Assembly (NCBI RefSeq): GCF_000714815.1
Contig: NZ_JMIH01000022.1
Span: forward strand, 248,001-312,000
Origin: Anditalea andensis
Lineage (GTDB): Bacteria > Bacteroidota > Bacteroidia > Cytophagales > Cyclobacteriaceae
DNA length: 64,000 nucleotides
Direction of reading: 5' to 3'
This document shows positions 16,894-25,232 of the stretch, one piece after another (position 1 is the stretch's first letter; each line of letters opens with the position of its first letter). The notes beneath the pieces are model-generated. The model was not told where the DNA came from, searched no databases, and saw only the letters and a list, made by a program, of their open reading frames with translations. Made by a program: the position numbers and the translations under genes.

Positions 16894-18283
16894 TCAGCCA
16901 CCTTCCCCTGGTTGGCCTAATAATCCTACCATATTTAAAAGTACCAAAAGTATTACCACTGGGCATACTATTCTAATAAAAAACACCCATAGTTTTCTTA
17001 GGACACCTTTAAAGATGGGTGACCCGAGTTCGATTTCATCTGCATATGCTTTTATTTTAGATACCCACCCAGTATATAGACTCAGCATAAGACAGATCAC
17101 GACTACTGCTAATGTGCCAAAGAAAAAGTCCATCATATCAAAGAATCCTGATTTGATGATTCCAAAGAAATTGATCGTCATGGTATTGAATACATTGCCT
17201 TCAATAGAAGATAATGCGGATGGAATAGACAAAAGCATAGCCGCGCCGCCTATGATCCATGTAGCTTTTTTGCGGCTCCATTTTTTTTCATCTATAAAAT
17301 AGGATACAGGAACTTCTAGCATAGAGATACTGGATGTAAGAGCAGCTACCAGCAGCAATAGAAAAAATAATGCCCCTATAAAATTACCTCCTGGCATCGC
17401 ATCAAAAACCTTTGGAAGCACATCGAATACCAAAGCTGGCCCTCCTGCGGGATCCTTTCCCGGTAATAAAGCAAACAGCGCAGGGAATATCATCAGTCCG
17501 CCAAGCAGTGCTACGGCACTATCCATACCTGCTATCCAGGTAGAAGATTGTACTATATTGTTAGATTTGGGAAGGTAAGAACCGTAGGTGATCATCAGGC
17601 CCCAGCCCACTGACATGGAGAAAAATGCCTGTCCCAATGCTGCCAGGACTACTTCCCCGTTAATTTTAGAAAAATCTGGCTCTAAGTAATATCTAATTCC
17701 TTCTTCAGCTCCTTCTAAGGTCACAGCTCAGCCAGCTATAAAAAGGATAATAAGAAACAGAACAGGCATAAGAAATTTTGCAGCTTTTTCTATACCGCCG
17801 GATATTCCACCCAATACTATGCCTATGGTCATCAATAAAAACATGAAGCATAACGGAACCACATACATAGGAGTGTCTTGAAACTCCGAAAAATCTATAG
17901 GAATATCAATCAGCTCTGTGAAAATATAACCTATGGTCCAACCTGCAATAACAGAGTAATAACTCAAAACGCAAAAGCAGACTAATATACAGAGCCCGCC
18001 AGCACTCTGCCAAAACTTGCTTCCCCCCTGTGGTTCTGATAGCTCCGATAGGATTTTTGCCCGATCTTCGACCTAACGCTATTTCATTTAATAAAAGCGG
18101 TAATCCTATTAGTAAAACACAAATGATATATACAAAAACAAAGGCTCCCCCGCCATTCTCACCAGTGATGTAAGGAAACCTCCAAATATTACCTAATCCA
18201 ACCGCAGAACCTGCTGCAGCCATAATAAATCCAAAACTAGAGCCCCATTGGCCTCTATCTGGAGTATCAGAACTCATTGCCAT
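16894..18283 (-). pseudogene. Sodium:neurotransmitter symporter (NSS/SNF) family transporter, broken
   Basis: Na+-coupled amino-acid-type transporter of about 460 codons, now in pieces. The start (18283) carries the signature [20 protein letters not shown] then LGNIWRFPY. Two lesions are visible. A run of six C on the plus strand (18023-18028) shifts the frame; with five, the text would continue [12 protein letters not shown] into [19 protein letters not shown] (17728-17730) then interrupts just before AVTLEGAEEGIRYYL, where relatives usually have Arg, so CGA to TGA is likely. The remaining helices to the C-terminus at 16894 are otherwise intact. Recent inactivation or sequencing error at the C-run are both possible; the TGA needs a second error. 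Confidence 0.88.
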
Positions 18284-18318
18284 AAAATTTTATATAGATT
18301 TTGTTTCAAATTGATAAT

Positions 18319-19260
18319 TCAATTTTTGTAAGAATGAGCTAATTTAAGTTGTTTTGCTAAAATACCAATTCCTTCTGTAAAACTTTTCGGCCTAAAATCC
18401 AATTCCCGTATGGCTTTGTCTATAATTAATCCAGTTTTTAAAGGCCTTTTGCCTTTATGTTCCAAGCTAGAGGAGGGGACATTCACTATACAGGACTGAT
18501 CCAAACCGAAATACTTGGCCGTTAAAACAGCCATTTGATAAGGAGTGATCCTGTCAGGGCCACTTACATTAAATATTCCGTAAGCTTTAACCATTGCGAT
18601 TTTGATAATGCCATCTGCCAGGTCTTCCGCCAAAGTAGGGGATCTGAACTGGTCGTCTACCACCTGGATTGTTTTGCCTGCTTCGAGTGATGATTTTACC
18701 CAAAGGATCAGATTGGATCTGCTCATGTCATGTGATATGCCGTATACCAGCACTGTCCTGACTATGGACCATTTAGATAAGGATGAATTCATGATCGCCT
18801 TTTCTGCCAGTAACTTTGAACTACCATAGTAATTGACCGGATTTCCCGTAGCTTCTTCAGTATATGGCCCATCTTCTCCACCAAAAATAAAATCTGTAGA
18901 AACAAAGATTAAATGAGCATCTATTGACTGACAGGCCTTTAAGATCAATGATGTAGCTTCTACGTTTTGTTTATAACATTCGGCTTGGTTAACTTCGCAA
19001 TCATCTACCTGTGTCATAGCTCCAGCATGAATTACGGTGGTAGGTTGAAATTGACGAAAAATTTCTCCGATTGCTTTAGGGCTGGTATGGTCCATTTCCA
19101 TGTATCTGAAACCAGACCATACTGATGGCAGCCGGCTCCGGCCTTTTCCGGTAGCCAATATCTCACAATCCGCATGGCGTATCAGTTGACGAACTAACTT
19201 CTGCCCCAAAAGTCCATTGGCCCCAGTGATCAGTATTCTATAGTTAGTGGGCATATTCAT
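18319..19260 (-). CDS. SDR-family NAD-dependent reductase, RmlD-like
   Basis: An extended short-chain dehydrogenase of 313 residues. The nucleotide motif is ILITGANGLLGQKLVRQL near 9-26; the catalytic Ser-Thr and YxxxK appear as FVSTDFIFGG near 118-127 and YYGSSKLLAEK near 144-154. The layout, with DEVDxCE-like TQVDDCEVNQAECYKQN and VVDDQFRSPT, resembles dTDP-4-dehydrorhamnose reductase (RmlD), but no other rml genes are near, so the sugar substrate is uncertain. Its start overlaps the end of the peptidylprolyl isomerase gene by 17 bases, at the tail of the holB-rimB-rimK-hemC operon. Confidence 0.85.
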   Translation of the reverse strand: MNMPTNYRILITGANGLLGQKLVRQLIRHADCEILATGKGRSRLPSVWSGFRYMEMDHTSPKAIGEIFRQFQPTTVIHAGAMTQVDDCEVNQAECYKQNVEATSLILKACQSIDAHLIFVSTDFIFGGEDGPYTEEATGNPVNYYGSSKLLAEKAIMNSSLSKWSIVRTVLVYGISHDMSRSNLILWVKSSLEAGKTIQVVDDQFRSPTLAEDLADGIIKIAMVKAYGIFNVSGPDRITPYQMAVLTAKYFGLDQSCIVNVPSSSLEHKGKRPLKTGLIIDKAIRELDFRPKSFTEGIGILAKQLKLAHSYKN

Positions 19261-20080
19261 AGCCGTAGTCTTTTGTGATCCGGCTTTTCGCTATTTTATC
19301 CACCTTTACCTTCATATAAACAGGTTCTCTAGGTCTATCGGATCGGTCGGTGGGTTCAGCAGCTATTTTATCCAGTACCTCTAATCCCTCTACTACCTTT
19401 CCAAAAACGGTATAGGCATTATCCAAATGGGGTGTGCCCCCGACCGTGGTGTATTGATCTATTTGTTGTTGGGTGAGTTTTTTATCTAGATTGGTGTTAA
19501 AAAACCTTTCCATTTCTTCTTTATGAGAGAGCATCAGTTGGTTGATGCCATTAAAATCACCAAATTCATATAGCTGTCGGTAATTTTCCTGAAGAGGTTT
19601 ATTACTTTCCAACTGCGTATACCTCATAAAGGATTCCTGAAGCCTTTTCATATCAGTGGTCAACTCCAGTCGGTCATAAACTCTTCCCTGCACGATATAA
19701 AACTGCGTACCACTGGATCTACGGTTGGGGTTAATGTTATCCCCCTGTCTTGCAGCCGCTATATTTCCTTTTGCATGGATCCTGTCTTCCTGAATTTCGG
19801 CAGCGACGGTATATTGCTGGTCCTGAGGGGTATTATCCTTTGAAAATACATCACCCCCCTGAATCATGAAATTTTCTATTACGCGCTGAAATTCGGTAGA
19901 ATCATACCGGTTGCTTTGGGCCAGGTCTATAAAGTTTTGCTTATGCTGGGGTGTATCATCAAAAAGCACTGCATACATGTTACCATGCCTGGTCTCTATG
20001 GTAATCAGATAATCTTTTTCTGTAGCACATCCGGCCACCAATAGGACCATAGCCATAAGCTGAAATAATCGTAAAGGCAT
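19244..20080 (-). CDS. Cyclophilin-type peptidylprolyl isomerase lipoprotein with central insertion
   Basis: Catalyses cis-trans isomerisation of prolyl bonds, here in the envelope: the N-terminus MPLRLFQLMAMVLLVAGC ends in a lipobox Cys near residue 18. Cyclophilin blocks are FDDTPQHKQNFIDLA near 40-54, FQRVIENFMIQGGDVF near 64-79 and SGTQFYIVQG near 122-131, and the closing strand TVFGKVVEGLEVLDKIA near 231-247. Between the last two lies an unusual helical insertion of roughly 75-90 residues rich in Gln, Glu and Arg. Three bases separate it from hemC, so it is co-transcribed. Confidence 0.9.
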   Translation of the reverse strand: MPLRLFQLMAMVLLVAGCATEKDYLITIETRHGNMYAVLFDDTPQHKQNFIDLAQSNRYDSTEFQRVIENFMIQGGDVFSKDNTPQDQQYTVAAEIQEDRIHAKGNIAAARQGDNINPNRRSSGTQFYIVQGRVYDRLELTTDMKRLQESFMRYTQLESNKPLQENYRQLYEFGDFNGINQLMLSHKEEMERFFNTNLDKKLTQQQIDQYTTVGGTPHLDNAYTVFGKVVEGLEVLDKIAAEPTDRSDRPREPVYMKVKVDKIAKSRITKDYGYEYAH

Positions 20081-20082
20081 GA

Positions 20083-21018
20083 TTAATTTTTGATTATAGA
20101 TTTTATTTCTTTTAATATTCTGTCCCCACCGGCATTCAGTACTTTTTCGGCCAGCATTTGACCAATTTTCTCAGCTTCATATTTACTGCCTCTAACTTTT
20201 TGTATGATTCTTTCGGTGCCGTCAAGGCTAACTATTCCGCCTTTAAGTTGCAAATCTTCTCCTGCTACTTCAGCTAAACCATATACGGGTATACTGCATC
20301 CTCCTTCCAGAATCCTTAGGTAGCTCCTTTCGGCAGCTAAACGGAAACCGGTATCTGAATGGTGACAGGCTAAAACAATCTTTTCTTTCACATAAGGGTC
20401 CATCCCAGTGGATGATTCAATAGCTATGCTACCTTGACCTACGGCTGGAGTGAATTCATCCAATGAGAGTTCGTATCTGATCATCTCATCATAATTCATA
20501 CGGTGAGCTCCTGCATAGGCCAAAAGCAGTGCATCACATACTCCACTTTCCATTTTGGCTATACGGGTTTGTAGGTTGCCTCTTACCTCCACTGTTTTGA
20601 TGTGGGGGTAAAAATGTTTAAGTGTAGCCACTCTTCTGGTGGAAGATGTTCCAAGTAAAAGAGGAAGGTCAGGGTTTTGATAATCTATATCTTTTCTATG
20701 ACTAAGAATAATATCGTTGACTTTTTCCCTTTCAGTAAATGCGATGATCTCAAATCCTAAGGGAAGTGACGACTGCATATCTTTCGCACTGTGTACGGCG
20801 ATATCTATTCGGCCATCGGCCAACTGCTCTTCCAGTTCTTCTGTAAATACACCTTTACTGCCGATTTTAGCTATCGAAACATCCAGGACTTTATCTCCTT
20901 TGGTTTCAATGATCACGATTTTGCTTTCAAGACCTGTTTTTTTTAAAAGGTCTGCTACATGATAGGCTTGGTATAGGGCTAACTTACTCCCTCTGGTACC
21001 GATTTTTATGGGTTCCAT
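20083..21018 (-). CDS. hemC: Hydroxymethylbilane synthase (porphobilinogen deaminase)
   Basis: Joins four porphobilinogens into hydroxymethylbilane in haem/siroheme synthesis. The 311 residues show IKIGTRGSKLALYQA near 4-18, VHSAKDMQSSLPLGFE near 80-95, GTSSTRRVATLKHFYP near 124-139 and the dipyrromethane-cofactor cysteine in LEGGCSIPVYG near 237-247. The start ATG overlaps the rimK stop at 21018. With hemB and hemE elsewhere in the window it feeds both haem and the siroheme branch; hemD was not found here. Confidence 0.96.
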   Translation of the reverse strand: MEPIKIGTRGSKLALYQAYHVADLLKKTGLESKIVIIETKGDKVLDVSIAKIGSKGVFTEELEEQLADGRIDIAVHSAKDMQSSLPLGFEIIAFTEREKVNDIILSHRKDIDYQNPDLPLLLGTSSTRRVATLKHFYPHIKTVEVRGNLQTRIAKMESGVCDALLLAYAGAHRMNYDEMIRYELSLDEFTPAVGQGSIAIESSTGMDPYVKEKIVLACHHSDTGFRLAAERSYLRILEGGCSIPVYGLAEVAGEDLQLKGGIVSLDGTERIIQKVRGSKYEAEKIGQMLAEKVLNAGGDRILKEIKSIIKN

Positions 21019-21926
21019 TATTCTTTTATTTTCCGTGCACTATTTTTCTTGCCAGCAAATTCCTCAATATATTCTATGATTTTACCCGCTATATTGATTC
21101 CGGTGGCTTTTTCTATACCTTCTAATCCAGGAGAACTGTTTACTTCCAGGATAAGTGGACCTCTGTCAGATTGAAGCATGTCCACACCTGCCACTGCCAA
21201 ACCAAGGGCTTTAGCTGCACCTAATGCCGCCTGCTTTTCCGATTTGGACAATTTTATGAGTTCTGCTTTTCCACCGCGGTGAAGGTTGGACCTGAATTCA
21301 CCTTCTGCCCCTTGTCGCTTCATAGCTCCTACCACCTTACCATTAACAATAAAGGCACGGATATCTGCGCCTTTTGCTTCTTTGATAAATTCCTGTACGA
21401 TGATCCTGGCCTTCAGCCCATGAAAGGCCTCTATGACTGACTGCCCCGCTTTCTTGGTCTCTGCAAGTACCACTCCCAATCCTTGCGTTCCTTCGAGCAA
21501 TTTGATGATAAGCGGTGCTCCGCCCACATGCTCTACAATCTGCTTTTCACCACCTTTAGAAAAATTAGTGAAAGCTGTTTTGGGCATGCCCAACCCAGCT
21601 TTGGATAGGATCTGTAGACTTCGAAGCTTATCCCTACTCCTGACGATCGCCTGCGATTCTACTGCAGAGAATACACCCATAAGTTCAAACTGACGAACTA
21701 CAGCCGTACCATAAAAAGTAACAGATGCACCAATCCTAGGAATGATGGCATCTATGTCCGTTAACTTCTCCCCTTTGTATATAATAGAAGGTCCTTCCTG
21801 CTCTATGATGAGGTCGCATAAAGAATGATCTACGATTATGCCTGTATGCCCAGCTTCCTGGACTGCCTGCAGTAATCTTTTAGTGGAGTATAAATGTGAA
21901 TTTCTGGATAATATAGCGACTTTCAT
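21018..21926 (-). CDS. rimK: RimK-family ATP-grasp L-glutamate ligase
   Basis: ATP-grasp enzyme that in E. coli adds glutamates to the C-terminus of ribosomal protein S6. 302 residues: N-terminal pre-grasp [15 protein letters not shown] near 3-17, ATP-grasp segment [19 protein letters not shown] near 136-154, [20 protein letters not shown] near 175-194, and metal-binding [18 protein letters not shown] near 262-279. It overlaps rimB by four bases and hemC by one. The rimB-rimK pair supports a RimK-type role in ribosome or other protein tail modification; the real target is not shown. Confidence 0.9.
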   Translation of the reverse strand: MKVAILSRNSHLYSTKRLLQAVQEAGHTGIIVDHSLCDLIIEQEGPSIIYKGEKLTDIDAIIPRIGASVTFYGTAVVRQFELMGVFSAVESQAIVRSRDKLRSLQILSKAGLGMPKTAFTNFSKGGEKQIVEHVGGAPLIIKLLEGTQGLGVVLAETKKAGQSVIEAFHGLKARIIVQEFIKEAKGADIRAFIVNGKVVGAMKRQGAEGEFRSNLHRGGKAELIKLSKSEKQAALGAAKALGLAVAGVDMLQSDRGPLILEVNSSPGLEGIEKATGINIAGKIIEYIEEFAGKKNSARKIKE

Positions 21927-22369
21927 GTATTGGGGTTTTTAAAGTTTTTAGAAAGATTTACCTGATCTATATCGACTAAAAACTTACCTTTTAAAGTCTT
22001 TCTTCCTATTAGAATGGCATTTCTCATTTTTGACCTGTCGGACAAGGTGAATTCGGCTTCAAATTCTTCGCCAAACATACTCACTATTGTATTCACTTTA
22101 TATCGAATCTCGGCGACACCGAAAGAATTTTTAACTTTTTTTTGAGTATAATTCGCTGTTTTTATCAGCCGGTCTTTATATTTAATATGTCCGGGAGCCA
22201 AAACTTTGAATTCAAGGATGCTTATTCCATCTACTGTCTTTTCTTGTACATATTCGCAGTGGATAGAACTGGTATAGGCACCTGTATCTATTTTCCCAGA
22301 TATCATGTGTAACCCCCATTCTGGAAGGGTGATTTTTTCTCTTCGGCCTATAATTCTTTTTTCTTTCAT
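21923..22369 (-). CDS. RimB/ATP-dependent zinc protease-like retropepsin-fold protein
   Basis: A 148-residue protein of the RimK/LysX-associated family (formerly called putative ATP-dependent zinc protease, DUF785). The single aspartic-protease motif is [10 protein letters not shown] with Asp28; the second half ends [17 protein letters not shown] near 121-137, as in the family. In Pseudomonas the RimB partner removes or trims RimK-added tails. It overlaps holB upstream (22366-22369) and rimK downstream (21923-21926) by four bases each, the strongest sign of coupled expression in the operon. Confidence 0.87.
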   Translation of the reverse strand: MKEKRIIGRREKITLPEWGLHMISGKIDTGAYTSSIHCEYVQEKTVDGISILEFKVLAPGHIKYKDRLIKTANYTQKKVKNSFGVAEIRYKVNTIVSMFGEEFEAEFTLSDRSKMRNAILIGRKTLKGKFLVDIDQVNLSKNFKNPNT

Positions 22370-23502
22370 ATATTTTTGTTTCTCAGCACCCTGGCTATTC
22401 CTAAAGACAGGTCAGTAAAGATGATTTTGGCACTGGCGTTTCTTTCCAAATGATAAAAAGCCTGATTTAATAGATCATATATCCGGATGATCTTTTCTTC
22501 GGTTAAGGCTTTTAAGGAAAAATTCTCAATAAATGCTCTGTCTGAGGCTGCGGTTCTCATCAGTCCGTCCAACTGGCTTCTTTTTAGCAGACTCTCTCTT
22601 AATACCGTCAGACCAGTTAGGAATAGTGCTTTTTGCGCTTCTTTGTCTATTGAAGCAAACTCCTCGCTCATGGTGAGTATTGGATTAATTTCTAATCCAA
22701 AGCAAATTCTCATCCAATCCCTGAATTTGACCGTATTTTCATCCTGTATCTGGTCTGCCAGTTGAAAAGCCTCTCTCATGCTGCCATCTGCCAAGGGGGC
22801 AATTTGGGCAGCAGCTTCGGGTGTGCTGATGCCCGAAGCAATAAAGTGATCTTTAATCTCCTCATCCCGAAAAGCCCTTACCAATACTTTCTGTGTCCTT
22901 GACAATATGGTAGTGAGCAATTTGTCCGGCTGGTTAGAAACCATGAGAAAAAGGGTTCTCTCAGGCGGTTCTTCCAGGATCTTGAGTATAGCATTAGCAG
23001 CAGTTACATGCATATATTCAGGAAACCAAATGAGCATGATTTTGTATCCCCCTTCAAAAGACTTTAAAGACAGTGTCTTTATAATCTGTTTTGCTGCATT
23101 TTTAGAAATGTTAAGCTGCTTGCCGTCAAAACCATTGTGATAGTTCCAGTCAGAGAGGTTGCCATAGGGTGAGCTAAGGACGAATGAGCGCCAGGGTGAA
23201 AGGATATCCACCTTTTTCTTATTATCATCATCTGAAATCAGGCTGCCGGGAACAGGGAAAGTGTAGCCTACATCTGGATGGATCAGTTTTCCCATCTTTA
23301 AGCAGGAATCACATTTTCCGCAAGCATCTTCCTCCTCTGGCTTTTGGCAGTTGACGTAGGTAGCCAGGGCCAAGGCCATGGCCAGATTGGCGGATCCTTC
23401 CGGACCGTGAAATAGAAGGGCATGGGCAAGGTGATTGGTTTGGATAGCCTTGATCAGCCTTTCCTTGGTTTCCCTTAATCCGGGGATGGATGAAAATAAC
23501 AT
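22366..23502 (-). CDS. holB: DNA polymerase III delta-prime subunit
   Basis: Clamp-loader subunit, AAA+ fold. Residues 1-60 give LAHALLFHGPEGSANLAMAL (degenerate P-loop) near 27-46, then a zinc-binding set Cys...ACGKCDSC near 52-67 and PDVGYTFPVPG near 74-84. Sensor-type text ILKILEEPPERTLFLMVSN lies near 170-188 and LSRTQ near 197-201 where the arginine finger sits. The protein is 378 residues, near the family size. First gene of a compact operon running to the SDR gene; 21 bases after the GlmU-like stop. Confidence 0.9.
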   Translation of the reverse strand: MLFSSIPGLRETKERLIKAIQTNHLAHALLFHGPEGSANLAMALALATYVNCQKPEEEDACGKCDSCLKMGKLIHPDVGYTFPVPGSLISDDDNKKKVDILSPWRSFVLSSPYGNLSDWNYHNGFDGKQLNISKNAAKQIIKTLSLKSFEGGYKIMLIWFPEYMHVTAANAILKILEEPPERTLFLMVSNQPDKLLTTILSRTQKVLVRAFRDEEIKDHFIASGISTPEAAAQIAPLADGSMREAFQLADQIQDENTVKFRDWMRICFGLEINPILTMSEEFASIDKEAQKALFLTGLTVLRESLLKRSQLDGLMRTAASDRAFIENFSLKALTEEKIIRIYDLLNQAFYHLERNASAKIIFTDLSLGIARVLRNKNI

Positions 23503-23523
23503 CTATAATGGTTTCAGTAAATC

Positions 23524-24723
23524 TTATAATCCTTTATCCCAGATCCTGTAAGTTTTTGTCAGTTCATAGACTTTTTGCAGGATGGCTTTTTCTGTTTCAT
23601 CAAATGAGTGCCCGCGGCGTTCCATTACCTTTTCTGCCACTTCTTCAAATTTCCGAAACTGAAAGGTAGAAAAGCCGGCTGCTCCTCCCCAGGAGAAGGA
23701 AGGTACGAAATTTCTTGGAAATCCATCTCCAAATACATTGGCACCCACTCCTACCACAGTCCCGGTATTAAACATGGTGTTGATACCACACTTGGCATGG
23801 TCAGCCATCATGAGGCCGCAAAACTGAAGTCCTGTATTGGCAAATCCGCCTCTGGTATATTCCCAAAGTTTGACGGAAGCATAATTGTTTTTAAGATTAG
23901 AAGTGTTGGTATCTGCTCCCATATTACACCATTCTCCTATGACTGAGTTCCCCATAAATCCGTCATGGCCTTTATTGCTATATCCGAAAATAACAGAATT
24001 TGATACTTCACCGCCTACTTTACTGTAGGGGCCTATGGTGGTATCACCCCTCATTTTGGCACCCATGTTTACAGTAGATCCCTCGCATAGCGCAAAGGGC
24101 CCTTTGATCAGTGCCCCTTCTTGGATACTGGCATTTTTACCTATATATATAGGCCCATCTTCGGCATTCAGTACTGCTGCCCTGATGTGGGCGCCTTTTT
24201 CTACAAAGATATTTTCCTCTTTATAACAGATGGTGTGTTTATCAGCGATGCCTTCAGATGTTCTGTTTTTAGTTAGAAGACTGAAATCCGTTCTTATTTC
24301 AGCCGCATTGTGCTGAAAGATATGCCAGTTTTTACTGATTAACCTGTAATCGTTTTTAAACTGTTCAGTAGATTTTCCCTTGATGGCCTCTATAGAAAAA
24401 CTCTTGGGATCTTCTATACGTGCGGCTAGTAAGGTCTGATCGTGCCATAGAGACTGTCCTTTTTCGAGCTTTTTGATATTATTGACCAATATATCATTGG
24501 GACATAAGGCACCGTTGATGAACAGGGATGGTGTATTTTTGAATGAATATTTGTCCCGTAGGTAATCTTGGGTGTAATATCCTGCCTGGACATCCCAGTA
24601 CTTTTCCCATTTTTCGGCAATAGTCATTATGCCTACTCGGATAGCTGCTACCGGTCTGGTAAAAGTAAAGGGCAATAGGTTACCCCTCAGGGCGGGATCG
24701 TCAAATAATATTAAATTATCCAT
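23524..24723 (-). CDS. GlmU-family sugar nucleotidyltransferase-like protein (Bacteroidetes type)
   Basis: Resembles the Bacteroidetes alternative GlmU family: an N-terminal nucleotidyltransferase-like part (LILFDDPALRGNLLPFTFTR near 4-23, then RVGIMTIAEKWEKYW) and a C-terminal left-handed beta-helix of hexapeptide repeats (about 160-330; e.g. IYIGKNASIQEGALIKGPFA, STVNMGAKMRGDTTIGPYSK). It would make UDP-GlcNAc-type precursors for peptidoglycan and LPS. The N-terminal half lacks the standard GlmU loop LAAGxGTRM, having PFTFTRPVAAIRVG instead, which is typical of this group. 399 residues. It lies between rpmE2 and holB. Confidence 0.85.
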   Translation of the reverse strand: MDNLILFDDPALRGNLLPFTFTRPVAAIRVGIMTIAEKWEKYWDVQAGYYTQDYLRDKYSFKNTPSLFINGALCPNDILVNNIKKLEKGQSLWHDQTLLAARIEDPKSFSIEAIKGKSTEQFKNDYRLISKNWHIFQHNAAEIRTDFSLLTKNRTSEGIADKHTICYKEENIFVEKGAHIRAAVLNAEDGPIYIGKNASIQEGALIKGPFALCEGSTVNMGAKMRGDTTIGPYSKVGGEVSNSVIFGYSNKGHDGFMGNSVIGEWCNMGADTNTSNLKNNYASVKLWEYTRGGFANTGLQFCGLMMADHAKCGINTMFNTGTVVGVGANVFGDGFPRNFVPSFSWGGAAGFSTFQFRKFEEVAEKVMERRGHSFDETEKAILQKVYELTKTYRIWDKGL

Positions 24724-24736
24724 AGCTACAAAAATA

Positions 24737-24773
24737 AAAAAGTCTTTCGGAAAACAAGTTTCGAAAGACTTTT
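24737..24773 (-). terminator. Rho-independent terminator after rpmE2
   Basis: Twelve-base stem AAAAGTCTTTCG / CGAAAGACTTTT with a 13-base loop; on the minus strand a T-rich tail follows. It sits 24 bases past the rpmE2 stop and just upstream of the GlmU-like start. Confidence 0.85.
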
Positions 24774-24796
24774 AAACTCTTTATAGAGAAAAGATT

Positions 24797-25042
24797 TTAG
24801 TTCTTTTTGTATCGTCTGTTGAATTTTTCAACTCTACCAGCAGTATCCAAAAGCATTTTCTTACCAGTATAGAAAGGGTGCGAATGTGAACTTACTTCTA
24901 TTTTGTAAACCGGATATTCTTTACCGTCTTCCCAGGTGATCGTCTCATTCGTTTCGATCGTAGACCTGGTGATAAATTTATATTCGCTAGAGGTGTCGTA
25001 AAATACAACATCTCTGTAGTTAGGATGAATGTCTTTTTTCAT
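24797..25042 (-). CDS. rpmE2: Ribosomal protein L31, type B
   Basis: Large-subunit protein at the subunit interface. The 81 residues include [19 protein letters not shown], the block [20 protein letters not shown] and the tail [11 protein letters not shown]. It has no CxxC pairs, so it is the zinc-free (C-minus, type B) paralogue. Single gene closed by the hairpin at 24737-24773. Confidence 0.97.
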   Translation of the reverse strand: MKKDIHPNYRDVVFYDTSSEYKFITRSTIETNETITWEDGKEYPVYKIEVSSHSHPFYTGKKMLLDTAGRVEKFNRRYKKN

Positions 25043-25232
25043 GGTATTACCTATTTATAATTATCTCTTTTTCAAATTGGAGCACAAAGTTATTCTTTTT
25101 TATAAACTCGTCCAAATCTTTAACGATGAATTATTTAAGCTGCAGGAACGGAACTTTATTATTTTATGGTAAATTTAAGATAAATTGCTATATTTCTGAT
25201 AAGGTATTTGGACTTTTATAAAACATTGAGAT

